64,000 nt of DNA from Arion vulgaris (GCA_020796225.1 CM036753.1:88149703-88213702), one strand, 5' to 3'; positions 33,400 to 43,685 are shown, numbered from the stretch's first letter. Numbers and translations are program-made. Notes: a model not told the origin generated them from the letters alone.

Positions 33400-33615
33400 A
33401 TTTTGGTTATCTGTGGCGAAGTGGTCAAACAATAACCTTGCGTTCTGAAGGTAGTGGGTTTGAATCCTGACACTTTCGGCTGGTTCACGAGTACATTTCT
33501 TCCTAAGATCTCTAGGAACTACGAAATTTATGATGTCTGCAATACTATAGGCAGGTGCAGTGCATTTCTGCGGAGAGGGGACAAGCCACATAGAGAGAAT
33601 CGGTGCAATCAAGCC
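33400..33615 (+). repeat. tRNA-derived SINE, family 1
   Basis: The head tctgtggcgaagtggtcaaa and B-box-like gggtttgaatcctg are followed by a body (gatctctaggaactacg, atttctgcggag) shared with 47500-47775, 36205-36345 and, in reverse, 50570-50800. It lies in the intron between exons a and b. Confidence 0.78.
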
Positions 33616-33999
33616 AAGAATTAGCTTTAAAAGCTTTGCTGATAAAACGTATTAACGAACATTATTAAACTACGTAATGCGATTTGCTTCTCATGATTAA
33701 GTAAATATGTTACATGAACAGAATTTGGGATCTTTGAGTACATCTCACTTTATCTTTAATAACACTGAATAAGTGTGATCTACATCATACAAAGTCTTGT
33801 TACAAATGGTTACCTCTCAATTTGCTATCGGATTTGGCTTCAAGATTAATTCTTGACTTGCAATATTTCTAAGAATAATTCACATTATTTCTGTTTTATT
33901 AATCAATATATATACTTTGAGTCGTGACTTATTACACACACACACACATCTTATTTTGTTTAAACTTTCATGAACAAATTATATATATATTTTACACAG

Positions 34000-34031
34000 A
34001 CGTAGCAGCTCACCAAGAAGAAATGTCAGAG
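34000..34031 (+). CDS. Unidentified gene, + strand, exon b (32 nt)
   Basis: Acceptor atttttacacag, donor GAG|gtaaag. It completes GAC from exon a and reads VAAHQEEMSE, leaving in phase 0. Such a short exon is only credible because both neighbours fit in phase. Confidence 0.45.
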
Positions 34032-34706
34032 GTAAAGAAAGAAAACTTTCTGTGTTCTCATCACTATCTGTTTTTTTAATATATATTTGAGGATTCTGAA
34101 AATGAAATTCACATAATTCTCTAATTCTCTAAATTCACATAATTCTCTTGAGATCTCTAAATTAGCAAATCAATTTCAGTTTTGTTGAAAAAATATTGAA
34201 TATCAGAATAACAACAGTGAGAAATTTACGAAGACAACCAACACATTTAGGAATAAAGAAAACAATTAAAAATCAAAATCTGAAATCAACCAAATGTTTT
34301 ATTGTGACCTTCTTAAAATTAGCTATCAATATTCAACCAAAACAAACCTTGTACAAATCGAAACTGGCAATTAAAATGAAACACATGTAATGTATATTTT
34401 TCAGTTTTTTTCCAATAATATAAAGATTTCCGAGCGAATAAGCTGTTCTTATTTTGAATCAACTGCAATAAATTAATACAATTTCTTTTGCCTAAGAAGG
34501 GTCATGTTTCTGCTTTAGAAAAGGATGCCTTATTCGTCTTAATATAAATGATTTTAAAGAAGAAAACTATTATTATAACGACCATTTAGCACTTATTTTC
34601 TGACATAAAAAATAAATATTTCACAAATAAACTCATATAATTGCGCTGTTTTGTTGTAACATTTATAATTTGATGTGCTGATTCCCGTAAACGATATATC
34701 TTTCAG

Positions 34707-34817
34707 AAGTTGCTAGGTCTGTCTGACGATAATTTGTTCAAAGAAGCACTTATGCGACTCAGATTAAACCCATCCATTGTTGAGCATAGCTGGAGAAATA
34801 GAAACAAACGAGAATGT
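34707..34817 (+). CDS. Unidentified gene, + strand, exon c
   Basis: Acceptor atatatctttcag, entered in phase 0. It encodes KLLGLSDDNLFKEALMRL, RLNPSIVEHSWRNRNKREC, a likely helical segment. The donor is uncertain: TGT|gttata keeps the frame but is weak, and the adjacent GT at 34816 would give an immediate stop. A hAT MITE sits 18 bp downstream and may have altered splicing. Confidence 0.45.
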
Positions 34818-34835
34818 GTTATAATTATATTTACA

Positions 34836-34998
34836 CAGTGGCGGCTCGTGATAATTTTTGTTGGTGGGGCCAGACATTTTTTCCTGATAAATCCTGGTTT
34901 TTAGTTGCTATATTTTAATTTATAAAATAATAAATACACGTTATACATTATTTTTAGTGGGCCCGGCCCCACTGGCTCTTAATGACGAGCCGCCACTG
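34836..34998 (-). mobile_element. hAT-type MITE, copy C (reverse)
   Basis: 163 bp, same family as 2331 and 29180 but inverted. Perfect termini CAGTGGCGGCTCGT and ACGAGCCGCCACTG are flanked by a perfect 8-bp duplication TATTTACA (34828-34835, 34999-35006). It lies in the last intron of the unidentified + strand gene. Confidence 0.94.
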
Positions 34999-35051
34999 TA
35001 TTTACATAATTGTGAATGATTTATCTATTACTAGTAAACATTATTTTCAGA

Positions 35052-35099
35052 GAATATACAACTGCAACTGTCACGTTCCACCTACTCCTTGCCAATAAG
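35052..35099 (+). CDS. Unidentified gene, + strand, possible last exon
   Basis: Acceptor attattttcag. In phase 0 it reads RIYNCNCHVPPTPCQ and stops with TAA at 35097-35099. The three Cys and Pro-rich end suggest a short secreted or metal-binding tail at most. The link to exon c depends on the weak donor there. Confidence 0.35.
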
Positions 35100-35169
35100 A
35101 AAATAAACACTAAGAAAGTCAGCGTGTCCATCCTTAGTTAAGTAGTCTAAGTATTCGACAGAAGCTAAT

Positions 35170-35435
35170 ATGAACTCTAAGCCGCCCGAGTGGTTACCGG
35201 GGACCACATTTGGGGTGTAAAGAATTGAACCACTGTTACCTGCCACGCATGTCGTAAGAAGCGACTAAGGAGGTTGGCTGAAATCGGATGCACATGTCCT
35301 AAACGTGTAGAATTATATGCGTTTAGGGGCCTACCAAACCAATGTGCAGCATATACACGTTCTTGGTAAAGATCAAACGTATCACAAAGAGTGATTTAAA
35401 TTGGTCGTAAAGAACGAACGCAAAGAAGAAGAAGA
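35170..35435 (+). repeat. Dispersed SINE-like repeat, copy 2
   Basis: Near-collinear copy of 27287-27535, beginning gccgcccgagtggttacc and ending gaacgcaaagaagaagaaga. It is better preserved than copy 1. Confidence 0.8.
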
Positions 35436-35499
35436 TGAACTCTAAACGTTGATGACTGAATGGTATAAAATATATCATTATCTACTTCTGGTTTATCTA

Positions 35500-35640
35500 A
35501 CATTTATCATAGATTTATCAGTATATCTAACTGTCTGTCTGTCGGTTGGTCTGTCTGCCTGTCTATTTCTCTGTCTATCTATCTATTTATTTATTTATCT
35601 ACGTATCTATTTATCTCTTTATTTATATATATATATATAT
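35500..35640. repeat. (CTGT)n/(TATC)n/(AT)n compound microsatellite
   Basis: Tetranucleotide runs ctgtctgt, tatctatc and atttattt grade into (TA)n at 35627-35642. Confidence 0.9.
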
Positions 35641-35654
35641 AATGGGAAAAACAA

Positions 35655-35830
35655 GCTGATGACCGAGTTATGTGGAAGCAACGTTACGCAAAGGTGCAGA
35701 TTCTTTTCAAAAGAGACTTAGAGATGAGCTGAAAGGCAAGAGAGAACAAACACAAACTCAGAAGTGTCACAGTAAAACACAACAAATGACCGTCTCTAAA
35801 GACGAAATGGGCCATATAAATATATATAAG
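35655..35830 (+). pseudogene. LINE 3'-end remnant
   Basis: The + strand reads DRVMWKQRYAKV and FQKRLRDELKGKRE. The 3' end (gaccgtctctaaagacgaaa, then gggccatata) matches 42025-42070, so both derive from one LINE family with an AT-rich tail. Confidence 0.72.
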
Positions 35831-35965
35831 TATAAATTTGTCTTGTATCTATATTCTATATCAGCTACTGTCTACATTTGTATTGACTTGCATAGTTGAC
35901 TGTTTCCATAAATGTTGAACTGTTCATATTTCCACTTACACTCAATGAACTAACATTCTTGACAT

Positions 35966-35970
35966 TCAAT
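35966..35970 (-). CDS. Unidentified gene, - strand, possible last exon (stop codon)
   Basis: After the 36016 donor, the - strand offers the good acceptor tttttgttctatttag and then ATTGA. Joined to the preceding phase-1 A this gives Asn then TGA. Only coding bases are listed; the 3' UTR end is unknown. Confidence 0.3.
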
Positions 35971-36015
35971 CTAAATAGAACAAAAAACTTGTTCTAGTAA
36001 ATACTCTCAACTTAC

Positions 36016-36048
36016 TTTTTTTGACGATATGTCTGAAGTTTGTGACGT
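36016..36048 (-). CDS. Unidentified gene, - strand, exon 3
   Basis: Acceptor tttttataatttcag, donor AAAA|gtaagt (perfect consensus). The exon is 33 nt, phase 1 to phase 1, encoding the completed Asp and VTNFRHIVKK. It is the next - strand exon after 36674-36844 and fits in phase. Confidence 0.5.
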
Positions 36049-36204
36049 CTGAAATTATAAAAACAGAATAATAACAGATCAATAACAATAGCGTGATCAT
36101 CTGTTATTTTTGCAGTGGACACAAAAATTTAAAAATCTCAGACACAAAGAGGACTGAAAGTTTGCGAATGAAAATAAAATTACCGGATGAAGTAATACAA
36201 ATCG

Positions 36205-36345
36205 AAGTTGGTCTCTATGGTGAAACGGTTAAAACGTTTGACACTCTTTCTCATGGTTGCAGTTTCAAATCCGAAACGAGTCACATGTTACATTTCTTTC
36301 AGAGATCCCTAGAATTGTTGCTGGAGCTACCGAAATGGATGAATT
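36205..36345 (+). repeat. tRNA-derived SINE, family 1 (partial)
   Basis: The head (ggtctctatggtgaaacggt) and B-box-like gtttcaaatccg are followed by ttcagagatccctagaattg and ttgctggagctaccgaa, matching the family at 47500. Confidence 0.78.
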
Positions 36346-36479
36346 CACATTGGGGAATCCCAGCATTGGTCAATCCTTTGAATTTACATCTTTATCAACT
36401 ATAATATTCCCATAAAAGAAACATTGTAAAAACAACATTGCAGTTGAGCTGCTTATAATCTACTTTTTTAGCACCCTGT

Positions 36480-36625
36480 TTGTGCTGTTCGATTCCTGGG
36501 GCTGGTAAACAAGCCACAGGTACTCCAAATTTACGGTGTTCATGGCATCGAACCGAAGGATTACGATGTCCATTGCACCGAGCCGAATAGCTGAAATTTC
36601 AAGTGCTTCTAGATAGGGGAGAATA
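36480..36625. repeat. Dispersed repeat shared with 45840-45950
   Basis: Shared blocks: ctgttcgattcc/gttcaattcc, ggctgg, aagccacagg/aagccatagg, tctccag/ctccaaatttacg, and agctgaaa plus caagtgcttc. Class unknown; possibly the body of a SINE. Confidence 0.6.
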
Positions 36626-36673
36626 AAACTACTTTTCAATGATAAAGATATATACAAGAACACTGTTACTCAC

Positions 36674-36844
36674 CTTCTTCACTACTGTTTTCTTCAGCGT
36701 ACGATTTTAGCCGTCTCAGAACAAGCCAACATGACTGACACTCTGTACTTGTCGATGGTGATGTTGAGCGACGAAAAATTGCATGAGGAAAATATGCAAC
36801 GGGTTGTTCTGTTCCGTCATCTTCGATTTCCCATTGGTTTTTTG
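36674..36844 (-). CDS. Unidentified gene, - strand, exon 2
   Basis: Acceptor catctacag, donor GAAG|gtgagt (perfect consensus). The exon is 171 nt, phase 1 to phase 1. It encodes KNQWEIEDDGTEQPVAYFP, a Ser/Thr-rich stretch (RRSTSPSTSTE), then CQSCWLVLRRL and an acidic end EENSSEE. The C..CW..L motif also occurs in the preceding exon (CNGCWGHL), suggesting two related units. Protein-like codon use and consensus splice sites support a real exon; the family is unknown to me. Confidence 0.6.
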
Positions 36845-37264
36845 CTGTAGATGATAAATAGTGCATTTAAAAAGTTATTTTATTTGACAGTCTACAGTAT
36901 GACTCTATGATAAAAAACATGTAGAAGTATTTACCCTTTATCAACGCTTATGAATGTTTCAAAGTGAATGTATTGAGCCGTTGCTAATTGAGCTGCTAGG
37001 ATTGTATACTGTTTATTAACTAGGATTGCAACTGAGACACACGATTATATACAAGAAATTTATCCTCTCCATTGTGTCCTGTTCCCCAAAATACGCCAGC
37101 CACAAAGATAAGTTAACCGGGAAGGTACTTTTAGATGTGGTGAACATTTCAATTGTTAGTGTATTGTCAATCAACAAAACTGACATCAAAAGTTCAGATA
37201 ACAAAAACAGATAGTTAAACTGTCTGTCGTTAGAATTATGTGGTCAATTACATATCGTCTAAAT

Positions 37265-37645
37265 CAGCGGTTCCTAAACTTTGCATTACCACAGACGCTC
37301 ATTTAAATATATTTTGCTGCCGGACACCAAACATACTATATATATAGAGATACTATATATGAAAATCTTCTAGCGATAGCGTTATTATTACATCCCACCA
37401 ACATACAAGCTGGATCCAATTTCTCAGACTGCGAGAAACTTCAAGCGATTTTTCATTTTGTCCTGTCAGACATTTAGACTCCGGTCTGATCCGGGTCCTT
37501 TGATTTCACAGCAGAACTAGTTTACAACTGTTTTTATACATGTTTCTGAAATTTATTTTTCTGTTTGAAATATCAATGATCATAATATTTCTTCATGCGC
37601 TTGAGGACCCACTGTGAGTATCTCGGACCAGTTTGGGAAACGATC
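37265..37645 (+). mobile_element. hAT-type MITE, second family, copy 1
   Basis: It starts CAGCGGTTCCTAAACTTTGC and is homologous over its length to 48394-48769. The right terminus is eroded (GGGAAACGATC), but the flanks GTCTAAAT (37257-37264) and GACTAAAT (37646-37653) match at 7 of 8 positions, as expected for a hAT target duplication. Confidence 0.8.
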
Positions 37646-37838
37646 GACTAAATCATATAAAGGACATGAAGAGTGGTAGACCAGTTTGAAACGATCGACT
37701 AAATCATATAAAAGGACCTGAAAGATGAGTAGACCAGTTTGAAACGATCGACTAAATCATATAAAGGACCTGAAGAGTGAGTAGACCAGTTTGAAACGAT
37801 CGACTAAATCATATAAAAAGGACCTGAAAGAGTGAGTC
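37626..37838. repeat. ~53-bp tandem repeat grown from a hAT MITE end
   Basis: Four copies of gaccagtttgaaacgatcga + ctaaatcatataaaaggacctgaa... The first copy overlaps the right end and target duplication of the preceding MITE; the others repeat that junction. Confidence 0.88.
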
Positions 37839-38088
37839 AAAATAATAGTAAAAAAACATACTTATTCTATTTAATAAACTTAATGCATGGTGTAGTAAGC
37901 TATCCTCGTGTTGTTCTGTCTTCCGGACAGTGTCGACTACACAACAGGGACAAACAAGTCATATTCTAACAGTCTTGGTACAAAACAGAAGCACTCGGTG
38001 TTGTTGCTTGTATGTATGAGACGGAACAACCGCACAAATAGACACAAGACTACACATATAACATACATTTATGCACCATTCATAGGTA

Positions 38089-40262
38089 TAGTCTGTCCAT
38101 TAATTCGTGAGCACGTTTGAAATTGATTTTCTCGAAAACTACCTGTTGGATCTCAGTGATTTTTGCATGCAGCCTTAGAATATCCATGACTCTAAAATAA
38201 AGCTAACCAGTAGTCCATAGATGCTACGGATTTTGCACATCGGCGAATTCCTTTGATCTTTTATGACAATTGCAAATACGGGGCTCAAATTTTAGATTTT
38301 ACAGTATCCCAGAATTTGTCCATGTCAATTCTATTCATAGGTGTATCTCCATATTAACTTGATAGGTCAAGTAATTAAGTGTGTTGCCCTTTATGTGCAA
38401 TCGTGAACTTGGATACAATATGCAACAGTTAGTCCTCCCTTCGGTCACCATTAGACCCCAGGGTGTCTTAACTTCACCACAAATTGTATGATGGTAGACG
38501 CATTTGGATATGAAAATGTATACGTTGCTATTTCTCAGTCTGTAATCAAAATATGATTTGTATCATCCCGAATCTGACGATTCCATGAGGTTGATAATTG
38601 TTACTGGCTGGACAAATTGTAATCCATCTCGGTGCCAGTACTCGTCTTCCTCTCGGAGCACATGTTCAACACACTTCTTCCAGAACTGCATGTCTATCAT
38701 TGAGAAGGACTCACGTGTCAGAACTTCAACATCACACATTTTAAACGTCCTGTTCTGTTCGGCAACTTGCCCTTTTACTTTAGCCCAGACAAGCTCTATC
38801 GGATTGAGGTGAGCATGATATGGAGGTAGTCGCAAAGACGTGTGGCCGTATTCCGCAATGATTTTGTCAATATGAAACACCTTTGTCTTATTTGTCATCC
38901 TCACCAGGTGCAACGACTCGGGTTTCAAATATGTATCATCGAAGCTGACATTTTCCTTAGCAAGCCAAGTCCTAATTTGATCTTTTGTATTTGATGCAGT
39001 TGGTACTTTGTCTTCCGCTGATACTGCGTTGTGATAGGATGCATTATCCATTACCAAGCATGATGGTCGGTTTAGAATTGGAAGTAGATCTTTCTCCATC
39101 CAGTGCCTGAAAATATGTCCATTCATTTCTGTGTGGTAGTCCCTACCGTCGGTACTTTTGATTGGAAAATAAGTCCAGCGTCATGGACAAGACCTTCTTC
39201 ACTACTTTCTGCATGTGTTAGTATAATACGCTGGCCTTTGCTGCTTGGTATTTTCTTTTCTGTTCACCGTCTACTGATTGCCATTCTTTAGCATTGGTGT
39301 GGTGAGCATTGACCAAGGATTCGTCCAAATATACAATATCATAGCCTTGCCTCCGCCGCTCACGGATCTGCCTCAGGTATTTACTTCGGGCAGCAATTAA
39401 ATGTGGCTTTTCACAAATAATATTCCTGCCGCCTATAGTTTTTCTGAAGGTGAAGCCGGCGGCTCTTACAATTTTCCATAGAGTACTTTTAGAAATGTCT
39501 ATGCTGCAATCTGATTGCAGTTTTAATTTCAGTTTTCTGAGAGTAACAAGTTGATTTGTCGCAAACATTTTCAAGAGCTACCGTCTTATGACATCTATGT
39601 CAAAGTCGTCAATTGTTCTTTTCCTTCCTTGCTTGACATTAGTGCACTTTGTGTCCTGTTTAATCCATCGGGAAAAGGATTCTCTATTCAGACCAAGCGC
39701 CAGTTGCGTTCGTTTCTCAGGGTTATGAATATCGCAATATAGATGACCTCTCTTAGATTCCCTACGGAAGTGTTGGTATAGTAAAACTGTAACCTTCTGC
39801 ATTGTTATAAATGTGCACTTCAGACTCATTAGGAATGTGATATCAATGTCAGTTTTGATAAGCCAACAAATATGATACAATAGCTTCATACAAATAGCGA
39901 GATACGCCTATAACTATAAAACGGTATCCCAATTATAACGTCATATGCTTTCCGCTTTCAAAGTCGACTGGGTTAGGTGCACGGGAATTCGTGAAACTCA
40001 CGATATTTCTATGTTACCATAATGTATTTTAGAACAACGCGTCTGTGTACCGTAAATCTGTTACTATTGTGTACAATCCGGTGAGGTTGATTTTAATATA
40101 ACCTGAAGAAGAAATATTTCAAACTACATCAAATTTTCTTGGAAAAAATATTTCTCTAGCGTCATGGATATTCTAAGGCTGCTTGCAAAAATCACTGAGA
40201 TCCAACAGGTAGTTTTCGAGAAAATCAATTTCAAACGTGCTCACGAATTAATGGACAGACTA
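38089..40262 (-). mobile_element. Tc1/mariner-like transposon with ~103-bp inverted repeats
   Basis: A 2.17-kb element bounded by TA duplications (38087-38088, 40263-40264). The left TIR (38089-38191) and right TIR (40161-40262) start TAGTCTGTCCATTAATTCG and match in inverse with one mismatch and one length difference in a T run. It encodes a broken transposase on the - strand. Nearly identical TIRs suggest a recent insertion. It sits in the large intron of the unidentified - strand gene. Confidence 0.93.
38563..39889 (-). pseudogene. DDE transposase of the Tc1/mariner-like element, frame broken
   Basis: An N-terminal helix-turn-helix part (about 39889-39400, with LNRESFSRWIKQD) is followed by the first catalytic Asp in IVYLDES, the second in LVMDNASYHN and the Glu in LPPYHAHLNPIELVW. 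About 83 residues separate the second Asp and the Glu, far from the usual 34-39 of Tc1/mariner. Breaks: an in-frame TAG at 39578-39580, and single-base losses in two A-runs (plus-strand T runs 39251-39254 and 39156-39159). After the first, the frame resumes as GQRIILTHAE; after the second as RDYHTEMNGH. Homopolymer breaks may be assembly errors, so the element might be less dead than it appears. Confidence 0.85.
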
Positions 40263-40289
40263 TAGCTTCAAGTATATTTGTAACAAGTA

Positions 40290-40475
40290 AATAAAAATAA
40301 AGGAAAGCGAGAGGGAGACTACGAAAATTATGGTTAGATGGCATAGCAGAATAGTGTCAAAATACAAAAATAACTGCCATCCAAACCACTAGAGCAGCGC
40401 ATAAAACAAAAACAAAAAACCACGACACTGGGCTACAACCCGGTAACAGTGTGACGACAAAAGAAGAAATAAAAT
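40290..40475 (+). pseudogene. LINE 3'-end fragment
   Basis: The end cgacactgggctacaaccc, ggtaacagtgtgacgac, aaaagaagaa is the + strand counterpart of 27900-28165. It lies just outside the transposon. Confidence 0.7.
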
Positions 40476-40728
40476 TTTTTTAAAAAGAGATCTTTTCTGG
40501 ATAGCTAGCTGGTCGTTGTCTTAAAAGCGTACGTTTTAACGGATAGCAATGGAAGACTATAGAAATAAATGTAGTGGTTCAACTTCAGTGTTTGGCAATC
40601 ATTTTATCCAGATCCTCAAAATAATGGTTAGTTTTCTACTTATTTATGAAAACCACAGAGAACCCAGTAACTATAATGCAAAGTATTGTACATATTTCTA
40701 ATAATCATAAACTAACGAATAACGTTAC

Positions 40729-40830
40729 CTCTATGTTTATAATAGTTGGCTATACTTCTGGCAACTGCGTCCACTACTTGGTCTAGATGACCCCAGCAAC
40801 CATTGCATTCCTCGTCAGCCTGATTCAATT
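40729..40830 (-). CDS. Unidentified gene, - strand, exon 1 seen
   Basis: Acceptor ttattgtttcttctcag, donor AGAG|gtaacg. The exon is 102 nt, phase 1 to phase 1, encoding LNQADEECNGCWGHLDQ and VVDAVARSIANYYKHR. The split codon completes with exon 36674-36844. Cys-x-x-Cys-Trp recurs in that exon. No signal peptide or domain could be seen; earlier exons lie further upstream (higher coordinates). Confidence 0.58.
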
Positions 40831-41264
40831 CTGAGAAGAAACAATAAAGCATACCATGTTAGCTACACTCTTTTTCAAGAAATTCTGGTTAGTATTTATT
40901 ACAATCTATTTGGTAAAATATCAACATTATTTTTGTTTGTCCAGAGATATGAAAGGTGCGATTTTTTTCAAAGATTGCTTACGATCCATTTGACCACAAA
41001 AATGTGATTATAATAAGCAGTTTGACAAATAGCAACATTAAAGTCGAGAGAAGTGGAATGTTGAAGGTCTACTGCAGTCTACCTTCGATGCGAAGACCAT
41101 ATCCAATGATAATAAAATTTCCTTACAAAGTTTTGAACCCGTTGCTTTATTCAACGATTTTTAAAAATCTTAACTTAGAGAATCTGTCTTTATGCTTTGT
41201 CTTGGAATACAATTTTTCAATGTACACAGTTCACAAACTTGAATTATACAGTTTAGGTTTCAGA

Positions 41265-41490
41265 ACTTCGACCTGAAGATTATTTCGTTTTGTTGCATTA
41301 ACGATCTAATGAGTACCTCGACTTCAACTGTAACGATATCAAATGACTTCATCCAGACTCTTATGCTTTCAGTGGTGATTTGCTTCAATAAAGTGGACTG
41401 ACATTTGTCTAGTAGCACCATTGCCACAACACATCCACAGCACTCAGTCCATGACATCGAATCGACCACCATTTTATCTAATGCCCTCGC
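41265..41490 (-). CDS. Possible - strand exon, unplaced
   Basis: An open - strand frame after a plausible acceptor (tatttcacaacag) encodes ALDKMVVDSMSWTECCGCVV, then KCQSTLLKQITTESIRVWMK. Composition is protein-like and helical, with a Cys cluster like that of the downstream exons. The available donors (AG|gtcgaa, GAG|gtactc) leave in phase 2 or 0 and do not join exon 40729-40830 directly. Confidence 0.25.
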
Positions 41491-41767
41491 CCACCCTGTT
41501 GTGAAATACCGAACTAATGAGCCTTGCCTCCCACCCTCCACCGGAGAGAAACACAGGCATCCTTACTACGAGACAGATCCACTGTTATTTAACGCAATGT
41601 TCAAACATATCCTCATAACTATTATCATAACTTATCAGTGACCTGTGGGCGTAGTACTGCAGCTAATATGTCTATGACCTAGCTATCACTCTACGCCACT
41701 CTACAGCATATTGAACCTATGAACAATATCAATCATAATTCTATAACATATAGACTTTGTTTAGAAA

Positions 41768-41802
<35 letters not shown>
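41768..41802. repeat. (AT)n microsatellite
   Basis: A run of about 16 TA dinucleotides directly precedes a LINE tail; probably the tail of another copy. Confidence 0.95.
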
Positions 41803-41804
<2 letters not shown>

Positions 41805-42080
41805 TCGGTGCTGGAGGCACAAAGGCAGACCACTGCTCAGATATAAAGATGTCTGCAAGGCCTCAATGAATAACTTTTCTATCGGTCCCAGCAAATGGGA
41901 AAACTGGCTGATGATCGAAATATATGGGAAACATTGCGCAAATGGACAGAATCTTTTAAAGAGAGACTTAGGGATGAGCTGAAAGACAAGCGAGACAAGC
42001 GAAAACTCAAGAGATTGTCACAGTGAAACACTTGCCAATTGACCGTCTGTAAAGACGAAAAGGCCATATATATATATATA
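41803..42080 (+). pseudogene. LINE 3'-end remnant with (TA)n tail
   Basis: Reads HKGRPLLRYKDVCKASMNN, WENWLMIEIYGKH and FKRDLGMS-like ends. R.GRP.LR(Y/W)KDV.K and W...A.DR are typical of the C-terminal tail of RTE/CR1-type RTs. It ends gaccgtctgtaaagacgaaa, ggccatatatata. Confidence 0.8.
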
Positions 42081-42844
42081 TGATCGTATTTATGATAAAC
42101 GAATTTGTAGAGGACCCTTGCTTGTTGAATATTCTGTTCTACTGTTTACTTATAGCTGGCCTGTCCTTGTCTTTTTGCGGTCCTTTTTTACAATTTAATA
42201 GCGGATCTTCTTGTACGATCTGTCCACATATTTGTCTCATTGATAACAAGACTGATAGCATGCAGTCTTATCATGATAATACGATAATCAAAGAGAACTT
42301 GTGCCCATCATTTTATTACCATACCCGACTTCTCAGGAACATTAACAGCTTTAGTTTGAGCACTATTGTCTTTGAATATAATTCAAGTTGACTTCTGAGA
42401 ATCTACTTAGAAGTTCCACCTCTCTATTCCAAATTATGATTTCGTGTCAAAGATTGCATGTAACATTTCAGATGAAATATTCTGAGAGTGCTATAATTTA
42501 ATTGTTCTACAAGAGTGAGAGAGTGTGAGAACATGTTAACGTATGTGCTAGAAGCATTTCGTGCTATTGGTTCCTAAGTGGTTCAGCAAGTGCTCCTTAA
42601 GTGTCCAATATGACATAACTTAATCACTGTCAGAAACGCAACGTTGTTAATGGTCCATAAAAACTGGTCACATTACAATAGAGAATCTGGATCTTAGAAT
42701 TACGTGCAAGTGAGTTTCTTAACATAGATGATATAAAACAGTTCATGGCATTCAAATTGAATTGTGCTTTTAGCTGCCGAGATGGGAACATCAATAAAAA
42801 AACCCATTGATATAACTATAATAAGGAAGGCTTATCTAATGCAT
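42081..42844. other. Intergenic, no supported gene
   Basis: One 103-codon + strand frame (42080-42391) is hydrophobic and Ser/Cys-rich with no splice or family signal. Confidence 0.35.
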
Positions 42845-43480
42845 TATCATCATCATTCAATATCTTGTCTTGAGTAGAACATTGCCATCCTAATAGTCCT
42901 TCGGAATTTTTCTCTCTCATAGTATAGATGTCCCGCCTCTGCAGCCGTCATGCTCAAATTATCAGTCACACCCTGAATCCATCTTTTGAGTGGTCCTCCC
43001 CTACTCCTCTTTGCTGGAATGTCTCTTTTAATAATGATCTTCTCCAAATCTTCTTGTCTTTATCTATTGTCTATTCCCATGTGGAAGATGTAGTTGACTG
43101 TCCACTCTTGCCGTTAAGCGCAGGGATGGGAGCTTTAATTTGCGTTCTAGGGCTAGATGAGTCGCCCTTGTTGTGTTGTATCCGTGTTTATGTAGTGTAG
43201 TCTTGATATTGTCTATCCATCTTTTCTTGGTCTTCCCTTAGCTCTAGTATCTGATCTCTTTTTACTGTATGCTGTTATTGGTGGTTGGTTGTATTTCATT
43301 CTCATTAAAATGTCCAAACCACTTGTCTTTGTATATGTCCAAAATATTTCAATTTTCGAATTCTTATTTGTACATCAGCCAGTTTTCTTTGATTTCGAGT
43401 TCCTTATGGATATATCTATTTGTTATTTTCTCTGTTTATGGTATGCGCAGGACTCCTTTTTATAAACACTTATATTCAAA
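42845..43480 (-). pseudogene. LINE 3'-end remnants, two nested pieces
   Basis: 42853-43047 encodes RDIPAKRSRGGPLKRWIQG, then TAAEAGHLYYEREKFRRTI, matching 28480-28800. Further in, about 43250-43450 reads broken pieces ending near WFGHFNENE-like motifs on the - strand. At least two LINE tails are joined. Confidence 0.75.
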
Positions 43481-43685
43481 AGTACACTATCATGCTGCCA
43501 AGTTATGTCTTCACGTCACTGGAACTTAACTAAACAGAACAGTAGATACACTTTGCACCCGTTTAGTAACTTTCTTTACTTGCAGTGTCAACTTTTATAG
43601 AAAATAGAAAAACAAAAGTTATGCGGCAAGAGTTACGAAAAGAAGTTATCAATAACCATATCACTTCTGCTACTGAGCGTTAACA

